The notes below the pieces were generated by a model. It was not told the DNA's origin and did no database searches. It saw only the letters and a list, made by a program, of their open reading frames with translations. This document shows, piece by piece, positions 38,001 through 49,971 of a stretch of DNA of 64,000 nt. The position numbers and the translations under genes are program-made. This DNA comes from Bretschneidera sinensis (taxonomy: Eukaryota; Streptophyta; Magnoliopsida; Brassicales; Akaniaceae), in assembly GCA_023935145.1 (NCBI GenBank), contig CM043703.1:24625727-24689726 (forward strand), in the 5' to 3' direction. Position 1 is the stretch's first letter, and each line of letters starts with the position of its first letter.

Positions 38001-41000
38001 AATTAAGTGATAATCTAAAAGATTATTAATAAATTACTGATTATCATTTTCGTTTTTTTGTCAATAAAAAATCATATTACGCTAATATTAAATTTCCATG
38101 ACAATGAGATTACTTCAAAATGGAGTACCTCGTAATTTGATCTTAAGTTTTCAAACAGATAAAAAAATAATTTTCAAACAGATAAAAAAATAATTTTCAA
38201 ACAGATAAAATGTTTGAAAATAAAATGATTCTGTAATGAGCATTTTGAGTACATTAAAAATACTATTTTCAAACTTTTTAAATGGCTTGTGTCTTTTGAT
38301 TAAATTGCTAAATCTTGCTTAAAACAATTTAGCAAAATAGGGTCTTCAATCCACGAGCAGCAAATTTTTTTTTCTTTCTTAAAACAATTTAGCAAAATAG
38401 TATTTTTAATGTATTCAAAATGCTCATTACAAAGTCAGCAACTTGTAAAAGTTACCAAAAAAGTTTTTAAATGTTTACGATACCTTTGTTTGATAGTATG
38501 AATTAGGTGGAAATTAATACTTGTTTTCTAATACTTCTGCTGTTAAAGAAAAATATTTAGAAGACTATTAGAAAAATTGACAGTTTTATGATCAAAACCA
38601 AACTACCCATAATTTTGGGACAAAAACATAATGTAGTAAATTAAGTGATAATCTAAAAGATTATCAATAAATTACTGATTATTATTTTCGTTTTTTTGTC
38701 ATTAATAATCATATTACACTAATATTAAATTTCCATGACAATGAGATTACTTCAAAATGGAGTACTTCGTAATTTGATCTTAAGTTTTCAAACAGATAAA
38801 AAAATAGTTTTCAAACTGATAAAATGTTTGAAAATAAAATGACTCTGTAATGAGCATTTTGAGTACATTAAAAATACTATTTTCAAACTTTTTAAATGGC
38901 TTGTGTCTTTTGATTAAATTGCTAAATCTTGCTTAAAACAATTTAGCAAAATAGAGTCTTCAATCCACGGGCAGCAACTTTTTTTTTTCTCTCTTAAAAC
39001 AATTTAGCAAAATAGTATTTTTAATGTACTCAAAATGCTCATTACAAAGTCAGCAACTTGTAAAAGTTACCAAAAAAGTTTTTAAATGTTTATGATACCT
39101 TTGTTTGATAGTATGAAATTAGGTGGAAATTAATACTTGTTTTTTAATACTTCTGCTGTTAAAGAAAAATATTTAGAAGACTATTAGAAAAATTGATAGT
39201 TTTATGATCAAAACCAAACTACCCATAATTTTGGGACAAAAACATAATGTAGTAAATTAAGTGATAATCTAAAAGATTATTAATAAATTACTGATTATCA
39301 TTTTCGTTTTTTTGTCAATAAAAAATCATATTACGCTAATATTAAATTTCCATGACAATGAGATTACTTCAAAATGGAGTACCTCGTAATTTGATCTTAA
39401 GTTTTCAAACAGATAAAAAAATAATTTTCAAACAGATAAAATATTTGAAAATAAAATGATTCTGTAATGAGCATTTTGAGTACATTAAAAATACTATTTT
39501 CAAACTTTTTAAATGGCTTGTGTCTTTTGATTAAATTGCTAAATCTTGCTTAAAACAATTTAGCAAAATAGGGTCTTCAATCCACGAGCAGCAACTTTTT
39601 TTTTCTTTCTTAAAACAATTTAGCAAAATAGTTTTTTTAATGTACTCAAAATACTCATTACAAAGTCAGCAACTTGTAAAAGTTACCAAAAAAGTTTTTA
39701 AATGTTTAAGATACCTTTGTTTGATAGTATGAATTAGGTGGAAATTAATACTTGTTTTTTAATACTTCTGCTATTAAAGAAAAATATTTAGAAGACTATT
39801 AGAAAAATTGATAGTTTTATGATCAAAACCAAACTACCCATAATTTTGGGACAAAAACATAATGTAGTAAATTAAGTGATAATCTAAAAGATTATCAATA
39901 AATTACTGATTATTATTTTCGTTTTTTTGTCATTAATAATCATATTACACTAATATTAAATTTCCATGACAATGAGATTACTTCAAAATGGAGTACTTCG
40001 TAATTTGATCTTAAGTTTTCACACAGATAAAAAAATTATTTTCAAACTGATAAAATGTTTGAAAATAAAATGACTCTGTAATGAGCATTTTGAGTACATT
40101 AAAAATACTATTTTCAAACTTTTTAAATGGCTTGTGTCTTTTGATTAAATTGCTAAATCTTGCTTAAAACAATTTAGCAAAATAGGGTCTTCAATCCACG
40201 GGCAGCAACTTTTTTTTTTCTCTCTTAAAACAATTTAGCAAAATAGTATTTTTAATGTACTCAAAATGCTCGTTACAAAGTCAGCAACTTGTAAAAGTTA
40301 CCAAAAAAGTTTTTAAATGTTTATGATACCTTTGTTTGATAGTATGAAATTAGGTGGAAATTAATACTTGTTTTTTAATACTTCTGCTGTTAAAGAAAAA
40401 TATTTAGAAGACTATTAGAAAAATTGATAGTTTTATGATCAAAACCAAACTACCCATAATTTTGGGACAAAAACATAATGTAGTAAATTAAGTGATAATC
40501 TAAAAGATTATTAATAAATTACTGATTATCATTTTCGTTTTTTTGTCAATAAAAAATCATATTACGCTAATATTAAATTTCCATGACAATGAGATTACTT
40601 CAAAATGGAGTACCTCGTAATTTGATCTTAAGTTTTCAAACAGATAAAAAAATAATTTTCAAACAGATAAAAAAATAATTTTCAAACAGATAAAATGTTT
40701 GAAAATAAAATGATTCTGTAATGAGCATTTTGAGTACATTAAAAATACTATTTTCAAACTTTTTAAATGGCTTGTGTCTTTTGATTAAATTGCTAAATCT
40801 TGCTTAAAACAATTTAGCAAAATAGGGTCTTCAATCCACGAGCAGCAACTTTTTTTTTCTTTCTTAAAACAATTTAGCAAAATAGTTTTTTTAATGTACT
40901 CAAAATACTCATTACAAAGTCAGCAACTTGTAAAAGTTACCAAAAAAGTTTTTAAATGTTTAAGATACCTTTGTTTGATAGTATGAATTAGGTGGAAATT

Positions 41001-44000
41001 AATACTTGTTTTTTAATACTTCTGCTATTAAAGAAAAATATTTAGAAGACTATTAGAAAAATTGATAGTTTTATGATCAAAACCAAACTACCCATAATTT
41101 TGGGACAAAAACATAATGTAGTAAATTAAGTGATAATCTAAAAGATTATCAATAAATTACTGATTATTATTTTCGTTTTTTTGTCATTAATAATCATATT
41201 ACACTAATATTAAATTTCCATGACAATGAGATTACTTCAAAATGGAGTACTTCGTAATTTGATCTTAAGTTTTCACACAGATAAAAAAATTATTTTCAAA
41301 CTGATAAAATGTTTGAAAATAAAATGACTCTGTAATGAGCATTTTGAGTACATTAAAAATACTATTTTCAAACTTTTTAAATGGCTTGTGTCTTTTGATT
41401 AAATTGCTAAATCTTGCTTAAAACAATTTAGCAAAATAGGGTCTTCAATCCACGGGCAGCAACTTTTTTTTTTCTCTCTTAAAACAATTTAGCAAAATAG
41501 TATTTTTAATGTACTCAAAATGCTCGTTACAAAGTCATCAACTTGTAAAAGTTACCAAAAAAGTTTTTAAATGTTTATGATACCTTTGTTTGATAGTATG
41601 AAATTAGGTGGAAATTAATACTTGTTTTTTAATACTTCTGCTGTTAAAGAAAAATATTTAGAAGACTATTAGAAAAATTGATAGTTTTATGATCAAAACC
41701 AAACTACCCATAATTTTGGGACAAAAACATAATGTAGTAAATTAAGTGATAATCTAAAAGATTATTAATAAATTACTGATTATCATTTTCGTTTTTTTGT
41801 CAATAAAAAATCATATTACGCTAATATTAAATTTCCATGACAATGAGATTACTTCAAAATGGAGTACCTCGTAATTTGATCTTAAGTTTTCAAACAGATA
41901 AAAAAATAATTTTCAAACAGATAAAAAAATAATTTTCAAACAGATAAAATGTTTGAAAATAAAATGATTCTGTAATGAGCATTTTGAGTACATTAAAAAT
42001 ACTATTTTCAAACTTTTTAAATGGCTTGTGTCTTTTGATTAAATTGCTAAATCTTGCTTAAAACAATTTAGCAAAATAGGGTCTTCAATCCACGAGCAGC
42101 AACTTTTTTTTTCTTTCTTAAAACAATTTAGCAAAATAGTATTTTTAATGTACTCAAAATACTCATTACAAAGTCAGCAACTTGTAAAAGTTACCAAAAA
42201 AGTTTTTAAATGTTTAAGATACCTTTGTTTGATAGTATGAATTAGGTGGAAATTAATACTTGTTTTTTAATACTTCTGCTATTAAAGAAAAATATTTAGA
42301 AGACTATTAGAAAAATTGATAGTTTTATGATCAAAACCAAACTACCCATAATTTTGGGACAAAAACATAATGTAGTAAATTAAGTGATAATCTAAAAGAT
42401 TATCAATAAATTACTGATTATTATTTTCGTTTTTTTGTCATTAATAATCATATTACACTAATATTAAATTTCCATGACAATGAGATTACTTCAAAATGGA
42501 GTACTTCGTAATTTGATCTTAAGTTTTCACACAGATAAAAAAATTATTTTCAAACTGATAAAATGTTTGAAAATAAAATGACTCTGTAATGAGCATTTTG
42601 AGTACATTAAAAATACTATTTTCAAACTTTTTAAATGGCTTGTGTCTTTTGATTAAATTGCTAAATCTTGCTTAAAACAATTTAGCAAAATAGGGTCTTC
42701 AATCCACGGGCAGCAACTTTTTTTTTTCTCTCTTAAAACAATTTAGCAAAATAGTATTTTTAATGTACTCAAAATGCTCATTACAAAGTCAGCAACTTGT
42801 AAAAGTTACCAAAAAAGTTTTTAAATGTTTATGATACCTTTGTTTGATAGTATGAAATTAGGTGGAAATTAATACTTGTTTTTTAATACTTCTGCTGTTA
42901 AAGAAAAATATTTAGAAGACTATTAGAAAAATTGATAGTTTTATGATCAAAACCAAACTACCCATAATTTTGGGACAAAAACATAATGTAGTAAATTAAG
43001 TGATAATCTAAAAGATTATTAATAAATTACTGATTATCATTTTCGTTTTTTTATCAATAAAAAATCATATTACGCTAATATTAAATTTCCATGACAATGA
43101 GATTACTTCAAAATGGAGTACCTCGTAATTTGATCTTAAGTTTTCAAACAGATAAAAAAATAATTTTCAAACAGATAAAATGTTTGAAAATAAAATAACT
43201 CTGTAATGAGCATTTTGAGTACATTAAAATACTATTTTCAAACTTTTTAAATGGCTTGTGTCTTTTGATTAAATCGCTAAATCTTGCTTAAAACAATTTA
43301 GCAAAATAGGGTCTTCAATCCACGGGCATCAACTTTTTTTTTCTTTCTTATAACAATTTAACAAAATAATATTTTTAATGCACTCAAAATGCTCATTACA
43401 AAGTCAGCAACTTGTAAAATTTACCAAAAAAGTTTTTAAATGCTTACGATACCTTTGTTTGATAGTATGAAATTAGGTGGAAATTAATACTTGTTTTTTA
43501 ATACTTCTGCTGTTAAAGAAAAATATTTAGAAGACTATTAGAAAAATTGATAGTTTTATGATCAAAACCAAACTACCCATAATTTTGGGACAAAAACATA
43601 ATGTAGTAAATTAAGTGATAATCTAAAAGATTATCAATAAATTACTGATTATCATTTTCATTTTTTTGTCATTAATAATCATATTACACTAATATTAAAT
43701 TTCCATGACAATGAGATTACTTCAAAAAGGAGTACTTCGTAATTTGATCTTAAGTTTTCAAACAGATAAAAAAATAATTTTCAAACAGATAAAATGTTTG
43801 AAAATAAAATGACTCTGTAATAAGCATTTTGAGTACATTAAAAATACTATTTTCAAACTTTTTAAATGGCTTGTGTCTTTTGATTAAATTGCTAAATCTT
43901 GCTTAAAACAATTTAGCAAAATAGGGTCTTCAATCCACGAGCAGCAACTTTTTTTTTTCTTTCTTAAAACAATTTAGCAAAATAGTATTTTTAATGTACT

Positions 44001-45082
44001 CAAAGTGCTCATTACAAAGTCAGCAACTTGTAAAAATTACCAAAAAAGTTTTTAAATGTTTATGATACCTTTGTTTGATGGTATGAAATTAGGTGGAAAT
44101 TAATACTTGTTTTTTTAATACTTCTGCTGTTAAAGAAAAATATTTAGAAGACTACTAGAAAAATTGATAGTTTTAAGATCAAAACCAAACTACCCATAAT
44201 TTTGGGTCAAAAACATTATGTAGTAAATTAAGTGATAATCTAAAAGATTATCAATAAATTACTGATTATCATTTTCGGTTTTTTGTCAATAAATAATCAT
44301 ATTACGCTAATATTAAATTTCCATGATAATGAGATTACTTCAAAATGGAGTACCTCGTAATTTGATCTTAAGTTTTCAAACAGATAAAAAAATAATTTTC
44401 AAACAGATAAAATGTTTGAAAATAAAATGACTCTGTAATGAGCATTTTGAGTACATTAAAAATACTATTTTCAAACTTTTTAAATGGCTTGTGTTTTTTG
44501 ATTAAATTGCTAAATCTTGCCTAAAACAATTTAGCAAAATAGGGTCTTCAATCCACGGGCAGCAACTTTTTTTTTTCTTTCTTAAAACAATTTAGCAAAT
44601 TAGTATTTTTAATGTACTCAAAATGCTCATTACAAAGTCAGCAACTTGTAAAAGTTATCAAAAAAAATTTTAAATGTTTACGATACCTTTGTTTGATAGT
44701 ATGAAATTAGGTGGAAATTAATACTTGTTTTTTAATACTTCTACTGTTAAAGAAAAATATTTAGAAGACTATTAGAAAAATTGATAGTTTTATGATCAAA
44801 ACATAATGTAGTAAATTAAGTGATAATTTAAAAGTACTAATTATCATTTTCGTTTTTTGTCAATAAATAATCATATTACGCTAATATTAAATTTCAATGA
44901 CCATGAGATTACTTCAAAATGGAGTATCTCGTAATTTGATCTTAAGTTTTCAAACAGATAAAAAAATAATTTTCAAACCAATAAAATGTTTGAAAATAAA
45001 ATGACTTTGTAACGAGCATTTTGAGTACATTAAAAATACTATTTTCAAACTTTTTAAATGGCTTGTGTCTTTTGATTAAATT
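35056..45082 (+). repeat. Satellite array, about sixteen 615-bp units
   Basis: The anchor CTTCAATCCACGGGCAGCAA or a close variant starts at 35240, 35857, 36472, 37089, 37704, 38344, 38958, 39575, 40199, 40829, 41443, 42083, 42697, 43313, 43928 and 44546, giving spacings of 614-640 bp. Longer units contain one more copy of a 22-bp AAACAGATAAAAAAATAATT-type module. Adjacent units alternate between two types (for example TACTTCGTAATTTG against TACCTCGTAATTTG, and GTATGAATTAGG against GTATGAAATTAGG), giving a 1.23-1.25-kb dimer. The last two or three units are the most divergent. Each unit has TGATAATCTAAAAGATTATC, a near-perfect hairpin. No coding frame persists. Confidence 0.95.
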
Positions 45083-45086
45083 ATTT

Positions 45087-45943
45087 TTTCTGGATTTTTA
45101 TTTTCAAAATATTTGAAAATTAATGGGTATACAATATATAAAATATATACCCATTAAATGTATATATAATATATAATATATAAAATATTTTGAAATAAAA
45201 AAAATAATTTTCATTCTAGATCAATTAGGGATCTATGATTTAATCAATTTTACTCTTTTAATTGTGAAATTGTGGAATTTGTATTCATTTTGGTATTTTC
45301 TCCTCTAATCTTTAAGGATTTTCCTTCATTTAGATATAAATTTTCAATGCCCAAAGGAAAGAATAAAAACTACTACTATAAAATCAGAAGTGAAGAATCA
45401 AAAGTAAAGTAGGAAAGAGAAAACAAAGCAAGATCAGTTAAGATTTCACAAAAAGTCTTTTTCATGACTTTTAGACAAAAAGAAAAGATTTCATATAAGG
45501 TAAGAATTCGATTTGACTAAATATAAGGATTATTTTATCAATTAAAAATATATTTTTTTGATCTTAAATGTAGATAGAAAAAAATCATCAATTTCATAAG
45601 AATAGTTCTAATCTAACTTGATTCAACTCATATGTAGAATGGTTTGATTTAGTAAGGCTTGTCACCTGAAAACTTCAACCATCTTGATACTAACATATCC
45701 AAAATCTCAAGCATAACACACTTAATGAGCCTTAATTTCTTTGTAATTTATATATGAGATTGTAAATTATATCTTCTAATTTTTAAGAAAAAAAGTGCAA
45801 CGGAAGGGTTATCACAGTATCACCAAAACCTAATCTACACCAGTATATGCATTACTTTTTTTATATCTACACTTTTTGGAGGAATATTACAAAAAAATGG
45901 TTTTCATCCCAACGTTTTGAAATTTAGAAAATTTGGAAGGATG
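45087..45943 (+). repeat. Right direct repeat flanking the satellite array
   Basis: Second copy of 34025-35006, lacking about 115 bp relative to it. The array lies exactly between the two copies. Confidence 0.8.
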
Positions 45944-46008
45944 GTCTGAAAATAGTAAAACATCTGTATATATACCCTCGCATGCAAGAGTAAAAAGAGT
46001 CATAGAGA

Positions 46009-46085
46009 GGGAGTTAGAGAGAGAGAGGCTAGGGGAGAAGGAGAGAGCGAGAGGGAGTGAGAGAGAAGAAGAGAGAGAAAGAAGA
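46009..46085 (+). promoter_or_regulatory. (GA)-rich leader of the Q-rich ORF
   Basis: Impure GA/GGGAG purine tract directly upstream of the start codons at 46096 and 46132. Such tracts are common in plant core promoters and leaders; no TATA box is obvious. It supports the ORF being transcribed rightward. Confidence 0.45.
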
Positions 46086-46131
46086 GGCTGATCCCATGGC
46101 AAATAGGTTTCCCTTCCAAAACCCATAAAAC

Positions 46132-46515
46132 ATGCAGATAGTGTTATTAGATGAAGAGCCAGAAAAGGCTGATCCCATGGAGAACCTGATTCGACAGCAA
46201 CAAGAACAACAACGACAACTTAATCATCAACAACAGCGACAACGACAACAACTTATTCGTCAAAAACAAGAGCAACATGCACCGTTTAACCAAGTTGTTA
46301 CGTCTGATGCAGCGCGGGCGATGCCCCAGATAGAAAAGCTAATTCTGCAGCAGCAACAGCAAGTGCAACATCTCAAACAACAACACCAGCTGCAACAAGA
46401 ACTTCTTTTTCATGAACAACAGCATCAGCGTACCCAAGTGAATGTGTTGCCTCCTGGAAGATTTAGTGAACGAAATCAGCAAGTGGAGGAGCTTGATTTA
46501 ACACTCAGGCTTTGA
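46132..46515 (+). CDS. Glutamine-rich protein with C-terminal EAR-like motif
   Basis: A 127-residue frame opened by ATG 46132. Residues 20-110 are dominated by glutamine with Arg, Leu and His, likely an extended or coiled-coil region (IRQQQEQQRQL, LILQQQQQVQHLKQQHQLQQ). The last residues are EELDLTLRL, fitting the LxLxL form of the EAR repression motif that recruits TOPLESS-type corepressors. No DNA-binding domain is visible. An upstream in-frame ATG at 46096 gives MANRFPFQNP and then TAA 46126, so the gene may once have started earlier, or the upstream frame is a minimal uORF. GCTGATCCCATGG occurs both at the upstream ATG (46087) and at 46170, hinting at a local duplication. It could be the tail of a transcription-factor gene whose 5' part was lost at the satellite. 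Family not recognised. Confidence 0.5.
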   Translation: MQIVLLDEEPEKADPMENLIRQQQEQQRQLNHQQQRQRQQLIRQKQEQHAPFNQVVTSDAARAMPQIEKLILQQQQQVQHLKQQHQLQQELLFHEQQHQRTQVNVLPPGRFSERNQQVEELDLTLRL

Positions 46516-49259
46516 TTAATTATTTCTATAACTATTAGTTTAATTATTAATTAATTGTCTTTAATTATTAATTATAAACTGGTTGACAGAGTTTCACTCA
46601 TTGTCAACCACTTAATTATAATAAAATGTTTGAAAATAAAAAGATAAAAAGTTAATATAATAAAATGTTTGAAAATAAAATGTACTAACTTGATGCAGAG
46701 ATGTGGTCCTATTAAAATAGACAAAAACTGGTAAGCCTTACATGGCTTACATGGCTATATGGTCTGAGATGTGCAGATATGATGCCCAGTTTATGTATTA
46801 ATTTGAATGTGCTCATAATGCATAAAGTAGGCACTTATTTTAGAGGACTATTGGTAAATATTCCTTACTATTTTTGTGCATTGTTTTTCTTTGTTGTTTA
46901 TTTGCATTTTTGAGTTTGTTGTTTTTTGTGTTTTAGTAGCAATCTTAAGTAGTATTCACCCCAGAAATGGTGCCTCATAGGAGATCAGGACATGGGTCCA
47001 ATGCAGGTTTTCATAATTAGAAAAACTATTGAATTATTCTCTTACTTCTTGCTGGCCTGTTAGAAAAAGGAACCCAGGATCTGCCCCCATCCTACCTGAA
47101 CCTTTGATCACGTCGCCTGAACTACAAGCTCAATGGTATCTAACTTTGTGATGTTTTGGATAATGCTTCTATAGTGGTCTCACTATCTTCCATTTATTTT
47201 GTACTTGAGTAATGCATTTTTTTTATGGAATTTTGTTAAGTGTATTCCAAAAAGGCTAAGGTGATACTCGATAGGCTCCCCAGCTATCGTTTATTCATTT
47301 ACTCGTTTTCCTGGCAGACAAGTTTTAGGAGCTAAGATATATTGGCGATTATTTTGTTTATGTTGTGATCTAATTGCTAAGCCTTACATGGCTATATGGT
47401 CTGAGATGTGCAGATATGATGCCCAGTTTCCCCTTGTTTGCACTTCCCTAGCATAAGTTTATAGTGTGTATGGGGTAATATGGTATTGCTTCTTCTACTT
47501 GACTTTCTTTCCTGTTCATTGAAGATCTAGATCAAATGATTTGTTTCTTGTGTAGAAATACTTGTCATTTCGGTGCAACTATGTTTCGTTTTGTGCAATT
47601 ATATCTATTGGATTTGGATGCAACAGTAATCAGGAATTAGTCGAATGACTTTTAAAAGCACTCTAGAACAAGAGAATTCCGAAGAAAAGATAGATCAAAA
47701 TGATAATGCCAGCCATGATGACCAATGATTAAAAATAAAGCTGAAAGGTTCACCTACAGGGAGCCTTGTAGAGGGGGAGGGGCATCAACCTCTTCAAAGT
47801 TGTTAAAATAATCACCTACATCCTCTTTGCTACTGGTGGCATTGCAATGACTGATATAAACAACTTAACCACATATTCTTGATGCAGAGATGTGGTCCTA
47901 TTAAAATAGACAAAAACTGGGTTTGTAATGTCGAAACTGAAACACCAAATCGGAAGTTCTAGTGATCATTTTTTTTAATTATTAAAACCCACACAAACGC
48001 TCCAAAGCTGGCATGACCATCTTAATAGTTTATCTATATTTTTTATTTAATTATTTAGAAAATGAAGGGCACGAACAACTGTCTACACTTCATATGATAT
48101 CTCAAGCTGCCTTGTAAATGTGTGAAGTAACACAGATGGATTGATCAATAACATCATTCTAATTAATTATGTGAAATTTTGAATATAAAAATATCAATCA
48201 TGGGGTTGGGGATGATGGTGGAAGGGGAGGGGAGGTAGGAAAATAAGAACTCAATTCCATGTTGTCAGTGGCAAATGTGTTGCGTCTAAAGAGAGGGGGG
48301 GCGGGAGGGGAGGTGACTAGTTGCACCTCAGTGATGGTGATGGTGATGGTAGTTACATGAAGAAGCAATTCCTTTTCATCTATAAGAGGTACTATTTTTC
48401 TTTTGACTGAGATTAAAAGAAAAAAATATATAATTTTTCATTCTTACTCCTGAAGAAACTAAGAGATAGAGGATGAATCAGTTTCCAAAGCTAAATTTTG
48501 GTGGAAATAAATTTTACTTCAGTTGATGAAGAATAGTCAACCCCATAACTTGTGTCTGTTTATTTATGTTCTTAGTAACATAGTTTGGCGAAGTTTGCAC
48601 TTCAAATATTATGTTATCCAACTCATTCCCTTTGTTTTCTAATGAATTTGAGACTTTAGACCTTGGTAGTCAGAAATGCAACTCGAGTACATTTTCCAGG
48701 AAAATATTGTTGACCTCTTACATTGATAGAGTACGACAGTAATGTATTTTCTAGCAATACCCTCTTGAAACATATCATGCTTCCTCCTCACATATGCTTA
48801 ATATTTAAAGGGTCGTGAAACAACTTCACCAGTATATTTCTCCTAGCTTATCAAAAAATTCTCCTAGTTTGTGTGGATGGCTTTGGTGCACTTATTTAAC
48901 ACCATAATTTCAATAGAAACTAGGCATTCTCATAGGAGTTTTCTTTTTTCTTTTATATGTTTAATTTCATGGGGATCAATCGAAAAATGAACAATTTGGA
49001 TGTGGGAGTTCACTTTGGAGATCTCAAATGAGCACTTAGTGCCCAACATCAGCTGACTCCTACATTCTTCTATCTGCAAACTGTGCTTTCTCTAGTAATC
49101 CAGGAATTATGCTTGGGACATGGCTAATAATACCATAGTCCATGTCTCATGACAGATAATAGTATAATTAAGCAAGACAAGCTTTTGAACGTATATCTGG
49201 ATATTATCGGTGATTTTCGGTTATTTCTGAAAAAGTGTAGCTTCTGCACTCATTCTAGA
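46516..49259. other. Spacer with rearranged duplicates and weak exon-like pieces
   Basis: No solid gene. 46621-46680 holds satellite-like words (AATAAAATGTTTGAAAATAA). 46689-46792 joins copies of two distant local segments, as described in the findings. Short exon-like stretches occur at about 46968-47006 (MVPHRRSGHGSNA, donor), 47068-47132 (RNPGSAPILPEPLITSPEL, donor) and 47661-47730 (STLEQENSEEKIDQNDNASH, stop). They may be remains of the 3' half of the Q-rich gene or of another gene. 48180-48340 has G-rich runs. The rest is unremarkable. Confidence 0.35.
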
Positions 49260-49475
49260 TGTTAATGTATTATATGGGCTTAGTCCCACATTGGTTGTGT
49301 ATAGCTTTGCTTCTCCTATTAGCTTGTATAAATAGGATAATCCCACATTGGTTGTGTATAGCTTTACTTCTCCTATTAGCTTATATAAATAGGATAGCTC
49401 CCTTTGTAAGTAAATCACACCATTCAATACAATTCTTCTTTTTGTATTGTCTCACTTCCTCTCTTAAATTCAACA
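49260..49475 (+). repeat. Copia 5' LTR, 216 bp, with doubled promoter module
   Basis: TG..CA ends. It contains a tandem 57-bp duplication (49284-49340 and 49341-49397), each copy ending with a TATAAATA box. The same duplication is in the 3' LTR, so it predates this insertion. Confidence 0.92.
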
Positions 49476-49490
49476 TGGTATCAGAGCCAT
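49476..49490 (+). other. Copia primer-binding site
   Basis: TGGTATCAGAGCCAT immediately after the 5' LTR, complementary to the 3' end of initiator methionine tRNA as in most plant Copia elements. Confidence 0.9.
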
Positions 49491-49495
49491 AATGG

Positions 49496-49631
49496 TTCTC
49501 GGTATTTTAAGAGTTGAATATGCTCTGTGATTGCCACTATTAGTGGATCCTTCATATCAGAAATTCTCGGTATATTAAGAGTTGAGTATGCTCTGTGATT
49601 GCCACTATTAGTGGATCCTTCACATCAGAAA
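49496..49631 (+). repeat. 68-bp tandem duplication in the Copia leader
   Basis: Two copies, 49496-49563 and 49564-49631, both with TTCTCGGTAT, GTTGA(A/G)TATGCTCTGTG and TAGTGGATCC. It lies between the primer-binding site and gag, in the untranslated leader. Confidence 0.85.
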
Positions 49632-49971
49632 AACTTCTAGTATATCATTTTCATACCTGTCGGGTCATCACTATAGTCGGAGTCTCATCGACATCATCTC
49701 CGCTACCGCTCTTGTTTTGGAAACGCTGCTGCCACGTCAGCCTTAAAGGCCACATCAACGCCACCTCACTGCCACGTCAGTGCCACGTCACTTGTTGACA
49801 TCACATCTGCTGCCGCTCCTGTTTCAGAAACGCTGCTGTCACGTCAGCCCTAAAAGCCACATCAACGCCACCTCACTGATACGTCAGTGCCACGTCACCC
49901 GTTGACCACCACATCATCAGTTGACCGCCACATCACCGGTTTCTTGGAGGTTCACCTTCCTCTTTGTGCAT

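Noticed and set aside
35056..45082. CRISPR-like array
   Set aside because: Units are 615 bp with no short repeat-spacer pattern, in a plant nuclear context. It is a satellite.
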